Source: Paraprevotella stercoravium
GTDB taxonomy: Bacteria > Bacteroidota > Bacteroidia > Bacteroidales > Bacteroidaceae
Direction: 5' to 3'
NCBI GenBank assembly: GCA_018883665.1
Contig: JAHLFU010000251.1
Coordinates: 1 to 10,161 of the forward strand
Length of the DNA: 10,161 nucleotides
The translations under genes were made by a program, and so were the position numbers. The notes below the pieces were generated by a model. That model ran no database searches and was not told where the DNA came from. It was given only the letters and a program-made list of their open reading frames with translations. Each line of letters starts with the position of its first letter. The stretch's first letter is position 1. Positions 1-6,317 of this stretch are shown piece after piece.

Positions 1-76
1 GTATATTATAATTTACTTTTATGCAAGCAAAAAGTGTATTTTATTTTGTTTTATCATTTAATATATTCAATGTTAT

Positions 77-490
77 ATGTTTAACGGTTTGATTCTTAAA
101 GAATTATTAAAGCAAAAAAATAAAAAACAAGTAGATTTAATTCGATACATGGATTGGAATGGAAGTGCAAGCGTTTCAAGTTTTATTAATCGAAATCCAA
201 CAGCCTCCCAACTGGAAAGAGTTGCTGATTTTTTCGGTGTTTCTATTGATACCTTTTTCATCCGGAATGGTTCTGAACCACAAAAAAACAATGTAATTGG
301 TAATGGTAACAATGTAGGTAATATCCATATCAACGACACAGCACTTGCCACAGAAAATGAATATCTGAAGGATAAAATAAGACAGCTGGAAAAGCAGATT
401 GAAATCTTAGAAAAGTTTAATAAAGTCCTGATGGATAAGCAAGTACAAGTGTCAGAAGTCGGACAAAATTCGGACACAAATAGAGAATAA
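77..490 (+). CDS. XRE-family helix-turn-helix regulator with coiled-coil tail
   Basis: A 137-residue protein, probably a cytoplasmic DNA-binding regulator. Residues about 5-60 read as an XRE/Cro-type helix-turn-helix domain: a Gln-Val-Asp-Leu helix start near residue 18, a 'SVSSFINRNP' recognition region near 32-41, and 'LERVADFFGVSIDTFF' at 46-61, the usual closing helix of this fold. An Asn/Gly-rich linker follows (residues 70-85), then a heptad-like Glu/Lys/Leu stretch (about 92-122) likely to form a dimerising coiled coil. It is the only plus-strand gene here and is AT-rich. The coding end overlaps a CGGACA direct repeat that recurs beyond the stop codon. Such regulators are common on Bacteroides mobile elements. 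Its target is unknown; the HTH call is fairly sure, the role is not. Confidence 0.8.
   Translation: MFNGLILKELLKQKNKKQVDLIRYMDWNGSASVSSFINRNPTASQLERVADFFGVSIDTFFIRNGSEPQKNNVIGNGNNVGNIHINDTALATENEYLKDKIRQLEKQIEILEKFNKVLMDKQVQVSEVGQNSDTNRE
458..476 (+). repeat. CGGACA repeat pair, copy 1
   Basis: GTCGGACAAAATTCGGACA contains CGGACA twice, starting 11 bp apart, inside the last codons of the upstream XRE gene. A near copy (17 of 19 bases) lies at 631-649. Two hairpins lie between the copies. Confidence 0.6.
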
Positions 491-542
491 TCAATAAATT
501 TTAGAACGCTAAATGTTTGTTTTTCAGTCTATAATAATATGA

Positions 543-583
543 TAAGCACGGGAAGTAAGTTCGAGCCTCTCTTCCCGTGCTTA
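543..583. repeat. 13-bp perfect inverted repeat (hairpin)
   Basis: TAAGCACGGGAAG (543-555) and its exact complement (571-583) enclose a 15-base loop containing TTCGAGC. It forms a strong RNA hairpin after the XRE gene but has no T-tract, so it is not a good terminator alone. The loop and right arm resemble the T-loop and 3' acceptor half of a tRNA, but no matching T-stem 5' strand is present. It could be a decayed tRNA-type attachment site or simply a structured 3' UTR. Confidence 0.6.
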
Positions 584-586
584 CTT

Positions 587-629
587 AAAGTCCTGCAAGT
601 CATTGACTTGCGGGATTTTGCTTTTTATA
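587..629 (+). terminator. Terminator downstream of the XRE gene
   Basis: The arms CCTGCAAGTCA (592-602) and TGACTTGCGGG (604-614) pair with one G-U. Pairing continues outward through flanking A and T bases, and ATTTTGCTTTTTA follows. This is an intrinsic terminator for plus-strand transcription from the XRE gene. The remainder of the gene-free interval 491-777 holds the 543-583 hairpin, the second CGGACA repeat pair, an AT-rich stretch (650-717) with nothing recognisable, and the shared terminator at 718-751. Confidence 0.75.
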
Positions 630-630
630 G

Positions 631-649
631 GTCGGACAGAATCCGGACA
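631..649 (+). repeat. CGGACA repeat pair, copy 2
   Basis: GTCGGACAGAATCCGGACA matches the copy at 458-476 at 17 of 19 positions and keeps the 11-bp phase between its two CGGACA units. Two units on the same helix face would suit a protein-binding site, for example integrase arm sites, but no integrase gene is in view. Confidence 0.6.
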
Positions 650-717
650 GTAAAAATTTACTGAATTATATTTTAATTTATCTGTTTAGTTTAAGTACCT
701 AATACATGATTTTTGAC

Positions 718-751
718 AAAAAAGCCGCACCCTTCCGGACGCGGCTTTTTT
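718..751. terminator. Bidirectional terminator after the TAC-like cassette
   Basis: AAAAAAGCCGC and GCGGCTTTTTT flank an 11-12-base centre, giving a GC-rich stem with A-tract on one side and T-tract on the other, able to stop transcription from either strand. On the minus strand it closes the cassette that ends at 778. Positions 718-746 repeat 2196-2224 with one mismatch in 29 bases. Confidence 0.85.
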
Positions 752-777
752 CTGATAATCATTATATATCTTAATGA

Positions 778-1206
778 TTATTTTTTATTCTTTGATCTGA
801 AATTTTCAATAGGAATTAAAGGAATTGATACGAAACCAAGAGGTGTACCTTTAAGATTTTTCATTAACACACCCCGTAAAGCACCGATTGTTGCAATAAT
901 AAATGTATCTAAAACCTGCGTGTCTTGTGTTGCAACATTCCCTTCACTATCAAATGAAATAATACTTTTTATTGGTGACAGGCCAAATGACATTGATATA
1001 GCATTCGTTACAAGTACTGTATCTGTTGACGTTTCAACGATATTTACTTTTGCATGAACTACAATACGATCATCCTCCATGAATGGCTTCATATCATGGC
1101 CAATCTGTATGTTAATCATTTCAGAACTCAAAGAGCCATAATTGAAATCATAATTGAATCTGAATTCAGTTTCATTTATTGACTCAAGCCTATATCTAAT
1201 ATCCAT
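778..1206 (-). CDS. SecB-like protein, candidate chaperone of a toxin-antitoxin module
   Basis: This 142-residue protein is the last gene of the three-gene cassette. Its ends align by eye with SecB (about 155 residues in E. coli). The start, 'YRLESINETEFRFNY', has the SecB first-strand pattern. The end, 'GALRGVLMKNLKGTPLGF' followed by 'IPLIPIENF', matches the SecB C-terminal helix and the segment corresponding to E. coli 'FPQLNLAPVNF'. SecB is normally an export chaperone; in toxin-antitoxin-chaperone (TAC) systems such as M. tuberculosis HigBA-Rv1957, a SecB-like protein protects the antitoxin. Position after an XRE antitoxin-like gene supports that role here. The ATG at 1206 is chosen over a TTG at 1215, leaving an 11-bp gap. 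The fold call is moderately strong; the role is inferred from context. Confidence 0.65.
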   Translation of the reverse strand: MDIRYRLESINETEFRFNYDFNYGSLSSEMINIQIGHDMKPFMEDDRIVVHAKVNIVETSTDTVLVTNAISMSFGLSPIKSIISFDSEGNVATQDTQVLDTFIIATIGALRGVLMKNLKGTPLGFVSIPLIPIENFRSKNKK

Positions 1207-1217
1207 ATTTATCAAAT

Positions 1218-1649
1218 TTAAGCAATTACCAAAATGTTATCATTAGAGGTGTTCCATTTGCCTGTGAAAGAAGTAAATATGTTGCACCCTGACATGATAT
1301 ATGGGGATGGAGATCGTTTTTTATTAACTTTCCGATACGTAGCAACCGTAGAAATTCTCTTGGTTCTCATGTCTGAAGTTGGAAGTAAATGTATACCTAA
1401 GCAATTGCCAATGTCAGATAAAGTATCTACTGTAAAGTTTCTGTTTCCAGAGAGCCATTCAGATATTTCAGATTCGTTCTTTCCCATAAGTTTAGCAAAG
1501 GCTTTCTGAGAAAGGTTCTTTGCTTCTAATGCTTCCGCAATCTTAACAGCTATAAGCATTCTATCGCGAGTGCGACGCTTATCTTCGTCTGTAATAGAAG
1601 ATATGATTTTTGTCAATGTGGCTGATGACCTTCTTCTGTTAGTAATCAT
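1218..1649 (-). CDS. XRE/HigA-like antitoxin candidate with C-terminal tail
   Basis: A 143-residue protein with a clear XRE helix-turn-helix: 'LSQKAFAKLMGKNESEIS' (46-63), then 'EWLSGNRNFTVDTLSDIGNCLG' split across 64-85. This is the typical HigA-type antitoxin arrangement, with a basic N-terminus and an Ala/Glu-rich helix before the HTH. After residue 95 comes a tail of about 48 residues rich in Lys, Ser, Asn and aromatics, beyond the usual end of the fold. In TAC systems the antitoxin carries such an extension (chaperone addiction domain) that the SecB-like chaperone binds; the tail is a candidate for this, by inference. Its start overlaps the upstream stop by four bases (ATGA), indicating translational coupling. 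It probably autoregulates the cassette promoter. Confidence 0.75.
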   Translation of the reverse strand: MITNRRRSSATLTKIISSITDEDKRRTRDRMLIAVKIAEALEAKNLSQKAFAKLMGKNESEISEWLSGNRNFTVDTLSDIGNCLGIHLLPTSDMRTKRISTVATYRKVNKKRSPSPYIMSGCNIFTSFTGKWNTSNDNILVIA

Positions 1650-2125
1650 ATATCAAGTTCTATAAAATCTGTAGTAGTAATTGTTCCGTCATCCCCAACC
1701 ATTAAATCCTTATTAACAATAGCCTTGTTAATACAAGCAGCTAGTTTTCTCATCTGTTGGGCTTTAGAGTTAAGTAATTCATCTTCTTGATAAGCCGATA
1801 TTTCTGGAGGCTTATATCCACCATCACCTAATATGATGCAAGCACTTCCTATTCTCAAACAATATAAGCGCATCTGTTTATACCAAAAAGCTACGACTCC
1901 GTCTCCAGGTGCACCTTCATTTTCTTTGAAAAATTGAATTCGGCATCCGGTATCGTTCCCCATCGTTTGCAATTTCTTTGCCATCTCTTCCAATTCTTCA
2001 CTATATTGTGCATTATCCTCAAAGAAATGATCCATAAGAGTTGTGTCGTCATTCTCAAACATCACTGAATATATTTGAGCCATTCCTCCGGAAAATTCCT
2101 CAATATTCACAATTTCAAATTTCAT
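1646..2125 (-). CDS. RelE/HigB-like candidate toxin (TAC module)
   Basis: A 159-residue protein, first gene of the cassette. The middle reads like a RelE/HigB-type fold: 'FFKENEGAPGDGVVAFWY' (66-83), then 'MRLYCLRIGSACIILGDGGYK' read as 'MRLYCLRIGS' plus 'ACIILGDGGYK' (85-105), followed by a helical 'AQQMRKLAACINKAI' segment. Arg-Leu-Tyr, a hydrophobic strand and Gly-Gly-x-Lys recall ribosome-dependent mRNA interferases of the family. It is longer than typical HigB toxins (about 90-120 residues), with an acidic N-terminal region and a C-terminal extension. The ATG at 2125 is chosen; a TTG at 2155 would overlap the -7 promoter element. The stop overlaps the antitoxin start. Toxicity is inferred mostly from gene order; it could be an unrelated conserved protein. 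Confidence 0.55.
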   Translation of the reverse strand: MKFEIVNIEEFSGGMAQIYSVMFENDDTTLMDHFFEDNAQYSEELEEMAKKLQTMGNDTGCRIQFFKENEGAPGDGVVAFWYKQMRLYCLRIGSACIILGDGGYKPPEISAYQEDELLNSKAQQMRKLAACINKAIVNKDLMVGDDGTITTTDFIELDI

Positions 2126-2152
2126 ATGTCTTGATGAAGCAAAATCGATATG

Positions 2153-2184
2153 CAAAAATATTCCAAAATTAGGATATAACCAAA
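2153..2184 (-). promoter_or_regulatory. Bacteroidetes promoter of the TAC-like cassette
   Basis: On the minus strand, TTTG (2181-2184) and TATTTTTG (2153-2160) are separated by 20 bases, matching the Bacteroidetes -33/-7 pattern TTTG-N19-21-TAnnTTTG. Transcription would start near 2146, just ahead of the ATG at 2125. A second -7 look-alike, TAATTTTG, lies at 2164-2171 without a suitably spaced -33. Confidence 0.65.
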
Positions 2185-2193
2185 TTTTTCATC

Positions 2194-2224
2194 AAAAAAA
2201 AGCCGCACCCTTCCGGATGCGGCT
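2194..2224 (-). terminator. Rubrerythrin terminator
   Basis: On the minus strand AGCCGCA and its complement TGCGGCT enclose a short loop and are followed by eight T residues, 22 bp beyond the rubrerythrin stop codon. Its sequence is nearly identical to the terminator at 718-751. Confidence 0.85.
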
Positions 2225-2246
2225 CCATAGCCCAAAGGGCTTGAAA

Positions 2247-2825
2247 TTAATAGTTTTCCTTCTTCACTTCGAAGTATGCCTGAGGATGCTGGCAAGCCGG
2301 ACATACCTTCGGGGCATTCTTGCCTTTCACGGTGAATCCGCAGTTACGGCACTGCCATACCACTTCTTCGTCTTTCTCAAACACTTTCATGTTCTCGATG
2401 TTGTTCACGAAGGCCTGGTAGCGCTCTTCATGTCCCTTCTCAGCAATGGCAATTATGCGATACATGGCAGCAATGGCCGGGAAACCTTCCTCATCGGCAA
2501 TCTCCGCAAACTTCGGATAATCCAGACTCCACTCTTCGTGCTCACCGGCAGCGGCTGCCTTCAGATTCTCCAAAGTAGTACCGATCACTCCGGCCGGGAA
2601 AGAAGCCTGGATCTCTACCATACCGCCTTCCAGCCACTTGAACATACGCTTGGCGTGCTCTTTCTCCTGATCGGCTGTCTCGGTAAAGATGGCGGCAATC
2701 TGCTCGTAACCTTCTTTCTTGGCTACACTGGCAAAATAAGTATAACGCATGCGGGCCTGTGATTCGCCGGCAAATGAAGTCATCAGATTCTTCTCTGTAC
2801 GGGTTCCTTTCAAACTCTTTTCCAT
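2247..2825 (-). CDS. rbr: Rubrerythrin
   Basis: A cytoplasmic non-haem iron peroxidase of 192 residues that reduces hydrogen peroxide and protects anaerobes from oxidative stress. The N-terminal four-helix domain carries the di-iron ligand pattern: Glu21, Glu54-x-x-His57, Glu95/Glu98 and Glu129-x-x-His132. A C-terminal rubredoxin-like domain has two CxxC pairs (Cys159/162 and Cys175/178) for an Fe(SCys)4 centre that passes electrons to the di-iron site. Length and domain order match classical rubrerythrin. The ATG at 2825, preceded by an AAGGAT-like purine stretch, is preferred to a TTG two codons earlier. The gene stands alone, with its own promoter, terminator and a PerR-like operator, so oxidative-stress control is likely. 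Nothing in it looks damaged. Confidence 0.97.
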   Translation of the reverse strand: MEKSLKGTRTEKNLMTSFAGESQARMRYTYFASVAKKEGYEQIAAIFTETADQEKEHAKRMFKWLEGGMVEIQASFPAGVIGTTLENLKAAAAGEHEEWSLDYPKFAEIADEEGFPAIAAMYRIIAIAEKGHEERYQAFVNNIENMKVFEKDEEVVWQCRNCGFTVKGKNAPKVCPACQHPQAYFEVKKENY

Positions 2826-2900
2826 AATCAATATCCTTTTATTAGTTTATATTTATAATTGGTATCCCAATCGTTTCTTACGATTTTTCTTTTGACATTG

Positions 2901-2908
2901 CAAAGATA
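2901..2908 (-). promoter_or_regulatory. Candidate -7 element of rubrerythrin
   Basis: TATCTTTG on the minus strand fits TAnnTTTG exactly. No TTTG sits at the usual 19-21 bases upstream; that position is occupied by the palindrome at 2926-2940, which suggests regulator-dependent control. The predicted leader is about 70 bases and contains two overlapping small hairpins: 2869-2874 with 2880-2885, and 2858-2862 with 2867-2871. Confidence 0.6.
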
Positions 2909-2925
2909 GGAATTTATCTCCAAAG

Positions 2926-2940
2926 TTGTAATGATTACAA
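2926..2940. promoter_or_regulatory. PerR/Fur-family operator candidate
   Basis: TTGTAATGATTACAA is a perfect 7-1-7 palindrome. It matches the B. subtilis PerR box, TTATAATnATTATAA, at all specified bases except one in each arm. It covers the -33 region of the rubrerythrin promoter, where a bound repressor would block transcription. PerR is a peroxide-sensing Fur-family repressor, and rubrerythrin is a known target class in anaerobes. Fur or Zur cannot be excluded from sequence alone. Confidence 0.65.
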
Positions 2941-3074
2941 ATCTTTTTTGAGTTAAGAAATCATAATGTCCGAAACTCGGTGTCCAAAAGCTTTCCGAAG
3001 CATGCCGCTAAAGGTAAATACTTCTTTTGAAAAGTACAAGGATTTACGTTTTTTTTTAGGAACAATCCTCAAAA

Positions 3075-3097
3075 GGGAGTGCCTTTACAGCACTCCC
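3075..3097 (-). terminator. Hairpin at the end of hisB, possible terminator
   Basis: GGGAGTGC (3075-3082) and GCACTCCC (3090-3097) pair perfectly around a seven-base loop that contains the hisB stop codon. On the minus strand the hairpin is followed only by CTTTTGAGG, a weak T-tract, so termination may be partial. Confidence 0.5.
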
Positions 3098-4194
3098 TTG
3101 CTTGACGGTAATTCATAATGGTAAATATCGCGCTTCACGGCCATGCGGATGCTGCGGCCCAAAGCCTTGAAGATGCCTTCGATCTTGTGGTGCTCGTTGT
3201 CGCCACGGGCCTGGATATTCAGATTCATGCCGGCGGCGTCGCTCAGACTCTTGAAGAAATGGAAGAACATCTCGGTAGGCATGCTGCCGATATACTCGCG
3301 GTGGAACTCGGCATCCCACACGATCCAGGGACGGCCTCCGAAGTCGAGCACCACCTGACACAGGCTGTCGTCCATCGGAAGGGTGAAACCGTAACGCTCG
3401 ATACCGCGCTTGTCTCCCAGGGCCTTGCGCAGGCATTCTCCCAGAGCCAGGGCCACATCTTCAATGGTGTGGTGCTCGTCTACCTGCAGGTCACCGTGCA
3501 TGCGGATATCCAGGTCGAGACGGCCGTGGCGGGCTATCTGCTCCAGCATGTGGTCGAAGAAACCGATACCGGTATCGAGGTGGCAGATGCCTTGTCCGTC
3601 CAGATTCAGGCGCACGCGGATATCGGTCTCCGAGGTGGTGCGCTCCACTTCCACACAGCGCTCGCCGGCATAGAGGATCTCGGCGATCTGATCCCAGTTG
3701 TCAACATAGGTAATGGCGGGATGATCGAAGGAATTCTCGTCACGCTCCTTCAGAATAAGGGCCTTGCAGCCGAGATTCAGGGCCAGCTGGGCATCGGTCT
3801 CCCGGTCACCGATCACATAGCTGCCGGCCAGATCGTAGCTGCCGTCCATATACTCGGTGAGCATGGCGGTGCCGGGCTTGCGGGTCGGCTCGTTCTGCTC
3901 GGGCAGGGTGCAGTCGATATGGGCGTTCTTGAAGAAAACGCCTTCTGTGGCAAACACACTGAGCATCAAGGTATGAACGGGCATAAAGTCCTCATAGGGG
4001 AAAGCAGGAGTTCCCAGACCGTCCTGGTTGCTCACCATGATAAAGTCATAATCCAGATTCTTGGTGATGAAATGCAGATTCCGGATCACGCCGGGCTTGA
4101 AAAGCAGTTTCTGAAAGGAATCTACCTGAAAATCTTCGGGCTCACAGATCAGTGTGCCGTCACGGTCGATAAAAAGCACTTTCTTTTTTTTCAT
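3085..4194 (-). CDS. hisB: Bifunctional histidinol-phosphatase / imidazoleglycerol-phosphate dehydratase
   Basis: Catalyses two steps of histidine synthesis: dehydration of imidazole-glycerol phosphate and dephosphorylation of histidinol phosphate. At 369 residues it is the fused form. Residues 1-165 are a HAD phosphatase with 'DRDGT' (10-14, nucleophile Asp10 and Asp12), 'SNQDG' (55-59), 'RKP' (105-107) and 'GDRETD' (129-134). Residues about 180-369 are the dehydratase, with the two metal-binding motifs 'DEHHTIED' (239-246) and 'DNEHHKIEG' (332-340) plus 'FFDHM' (212-216). The zinc-loop cysteines of E. coli HisB are largely absent (only Cys95 remains before 'TLPEQNEPTRKP'). GC-rich like hisGDC, but separated from hisC by the AT-rich RloAB pair; no obvious promoter lies in the 53 bp upstream. 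Confidence 0.97.
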   Translation of the reverse strand: MKKKKVLFIDRDGTLICEPEDFQVDSFQKLLFKPGVIRNLHFITKNLDYDFIMVSNQDGLGTPAFPYEDFMPVHTLMLSVFATEGVFFKNAHIDCTLPEQNEPTRKPGTAMLTEYMDGSYDLAGSYVIGDRETDAQLALNLGCKALILKERDENSFDHPAITYVDNWDQIAEILYAGERCVEVERTTSETDIRVRLNLDGQGICHLDTGIGFFDHMLEQIARHGRLDLDIRMHGDLQVDEHHTIEDVALALGECLRKALGDKRGIERYGFTLPMDDSLCQVVLDFGGRPWIVWDAEFHREYIGSMPTEMFFHFFKSLSDAAGMNLNIQARGDNEHHKIEGIFKALGRSIRMAVKRDIYHYELPSSKGVL

Positions 4195-4247
4195 ATAAAT
4201 AATTCATTAAGTCTTATTCTTTAATTATAGTATGAACTCTCTGGTCG

Positions 4248-4955
4248 TTATATGCCTTCTATTTCCGCTATTAATTCCGCATTCAATTCCTCATCCTTCC
4301 CCAATAACTGTTTCACAAGTCGATAAACTGTTGTACAAGGATTCTGGATGGCATATCGTGTATCCGTATATGACAAATGTTTTGCTTCTGCAAATTGTAA
4401 TGCATTTTCCATCGAACCATATGTTGTCATAATCTCATAATTATTGGGATCTTTCTTGGCATATTTATACTTCTTTTTGGATTTATATTTGGGAGAAGCA
4501 TTTACAGCTGCCGAGATTTTTTCTTCATAATCCTTTCGAGGAACTCCTGTTGTCACATTCTGAAAATGATACAAATACCATAATTCAAAAGCTTCATTAC
4601 TCCAAGCTACTCCTATACCATTTTTTTGCCCTATTGCAATAGCGTCATTGAAGTCTTTTGCCGGAAAATCATCTTTATCAAACACGGCCCAAACACGGTC
4701 ATAATTATTTTTATTTTTAAGATCTATTGCCTTTTCTATAACATCCTTTGTCCCACGTCCAAGCCCTTTTACTTCAATATCGTATACTATAACACCTTGT
4801 TGTTGTTTAGCTAATGCCTCAAAATAATCGGGTTCGGTTTTAGTACCTTCACAAACAATCAACACCGAGCAACGAATCACCTTTGGTCCTCTCTTTTGTG
4901 ATTGTTTCCTGAATTTTAAAGAAGCATGGTCTATCTTGATTTTCTTTGCTGCCAT
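4248..4955 (-). CDS. rloB: RloB-like protein (TOPRIM-like partner of the RloA ATPase)
   Basis: A 235-residue protein with the hallmarks of the RloB family: 'VLIVCEGTKTEPDYF' (31-45), where Glu36 and Glu41 sit as in TOPRIM-type catalytic motifs; 'VWAVFDKDDF' (88-97) with Asp93/Asp95; and 'SNEAFELWYLYHF' (119-131). A Lys-rich stretch (159-168) and 'NPCTTVYRLVKQLL' (205-218) follow. RloB always accompanies an RloA ATPase; the pair was first noted in Campylobacter restriction loci and resembles lactococcal AbiLi/AbiLii. The likely role is nuclease effector or nucleotide-binding partner in abortive phage defence. It starts 12 bp after the ATPase gene, so the two are co-transcribed. AT-rich compared with flanking his genes. 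Family assignment is firm; biochemical role is inferred. Confidence 0.85.
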   Translation of the reverse strand: MAAKKIKIDHASLKFRKQSQKRGPKVIRCSVLIVCEGTKTEPDYFEALAKQQQGVIVYDIEVKGLGRGTKDVIEKAIDLKNKNNYDRVWAVFDKDDFPAKDFNDAIAIGQKNGIGVAWSNEAFELWYLYHFQNVTTGVPRKDYEEKISAAVNASPKYKSKKKYKYAKKDPNNYEIMTTYGSMENALQFAEAKHLSYTDTRYAIQNPCTTVYRLVKQLLGKDEELNAELIAEIEGI

Positions 4956-4967
4956 AGTCCCTATTTT

Positions 4968-6239
4968 TTAATCGTTAAGAATATAAGGAATAGCGCCATA
5001 ACGTCCTGCTATATAGTTTTTCTCATAATTGGCGTCACTGCGTGGCTTTGTCCCGTCTGGCAGTACAATATCCATTAAACTATACAAATCGGTCTGTTCT
5101 TTTGAATCCTTTTCCGTAAACCAGATCTGGTCACGTCTAAGAATCTTTTGAGAAAGCAAATGAGTATCATGTGTAGTAAATATCAATTGGGCATTCTTGG
5201 GATTTGTCACCGGACTATGAAACAGTTCAATAATATATTGCGAAATGAGAGGATGCATCTTGGCGTCTAACTCGTCCACAACAAGAACTGCTCCTGAATA
5301 AAGCGTTTCAAATATGGGTCCGGACAAGTCAAACAATTTGTTCGTACCAGATGATTCACGATCTTCAAATGAGAAATTTATAGAACCGACAACCTTACCC
5401 GAAGTAGAATATACACTATGTACGGAATCCAATTCTATACTTTTCTTTCCTTGTGCCTCCCTTTGAAACAGAGCTTTCAATTCAAGGGGCAAATCCTGAG
5501 GTATATTGGGATCTTCCTCATGGGTTAAAATATTATGGAAACCCAGTCTTAGTTTTTTAAAGAATTCAAGAGCATCAGTACTTGAATTCTCTTTTTTATG
5601 AAAGAACAGTTTTGAATAGGCCCTATATTGCTGATTGTTTAATCCGGAAATTACATTAAAATCTGATTGAAACCAGGATATTACCTGACGTGATATTTCT
5701 CCTCCCAATTGTTGACATAACGACAAAAACAATCGGTTATCATTGGTTTTTTCTTCATAACCGGCGCCTTCAGGGAAATTATTTTCCTCAACACAAATCC
5801 CCTCTTCATTCCTTACATACATCATGAGTTCTTTCGAACGTGGTGTCGTTTTACGGAATAACCATTCATCAACAATACGCTCCTGATTATGCCTGAATCC
5901 ATACCTATAACAATATTCTCCTTTAAGAAATACTACCTCGAACATAGTTGGAGAATGATTGTCCTTCAAAAGAGGAAAAGGATCATATTCCAGTTCTTCA
6001 TTATCATTTAATTTTACAGACAACAAGACACATCTTGCCATAGCATGCATAGCACTGACCAAATTGGATTTCCCACTGGAATTAGCTCCATACAAAGCAA
6101 GTGAACGGAGTAAAGTATATTTATTGAAATCAAACAGATTGGTATCAGAATATTCCTTTAAAGCCCTGTCCGCTTCTAATACTAAAGTTTTCTTATTATA
6201 GAACGATCTATAATTTTCAACAGTAAATTCAAGTAACAT
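4968..6239 (-). CDS. rloA: RloA-like AAA/ABC-type ATPase (AbiLi-like)
   Basis: A 423-residue ATPase of the OLD/SMC-related AAA_15 group. Seen directly: the N-terminal 'FTVENYRSF' start typical of the group, Walker A 'GANSSGKS' (51-58), signature-like 'ESSGTNKL' (295-302), Walker B 'AVLVVDELDAKMHP' (317-330) and a switch histidine in 'TTHDTH' (355-360). The C-terminal 'NYEKNYIAGRYGAIPYI' (404-420) is characteristic of RloA. The family is known from defence loci, where the ATPase is thought to sense invasion and control its partner. All motifs are intact, so it should be active. It has its own promoter and a large palindrome upstream, and lies 206 bp from hisC. Low GC relative to the his genes suggests horizontal gain. 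Confidence 0.88.
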   Translation of the reverse strand: MLLEFTVENYRSFYNKKTLVLEADRALKEYSDTNLFDFNKYTLLRSLALYGANSSGKSNLVSAMHAMARCVLLSVKLNDNEELEYDPFPLLKDNHSPTMFEVVFLKGEYCYRYGFRHNQERIVDEWLFRKTTPRSKELMMYVRNEEGICVEENNFPEGAGYEEKTNDNRLFLSLCQQLGGEISRQVISWFQSDFNVISGLNNQQYRAYSKLFFHKKENSSTDALEFFKKLRLGFHNILTHEEDPNIPQDLPLELKALFQREAQGKKSIELDSVHSVYSTSGKVVGSINFSFEDRESSGTNKLFDLSGPIFETLYSGAVLVVDELDAKMHPLISQYIIELFHSPVTNPKNAQLIFTTHDTHLLSQKILRRDQIWFTEKDSKEQTDLYSLMDIVLPDGTKPRSDANYEKNYIAGRYGAIPYILND

Positions 6240-6292
6240 ATATTTGTCTTTTAAATATTTCTATATATTATGGCAAGCCACAAGTTCTACTG

Positions 6293-6300
6293 CAAAGATA
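6293..6300 (-). promoter_or_regulatory. Candidate -7 element of the rloAB operon
   Basis: TATCTTTG on the minus strand matches the Bacteroidetes -7 consensus, about 54 bp upstream of the rloA ATG. No exact TTTG is present at 19-21 bases upstream; the inner arm of the 6318-6354 palindrome begins there, consistent with operator control. Confidence 0.6.
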
Positions 6301-6317
6301 AGAATATAACTTACACA

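Noticed and set aside
541..583. Functional tRNA gene
   Set aside because: A T-loop-like TTCGAGC is present, but no matching T-stem, D-arm or anticodon arm can be drawn; at most a remnant.
2122..2304. Minus-strand 60-codon frame between rubrerythrin and the cassette
   Set aside because: It runs through the terminator and promoter between the two units and has no recognisable features.
3118..4224. Long plus-strand open frame opposite hisB (368 codons)
   Set aside because: It is a GC-rich antisense shadow of hisB with low-complexity, family-free sequence; hisB carries all the catalytic motifs.
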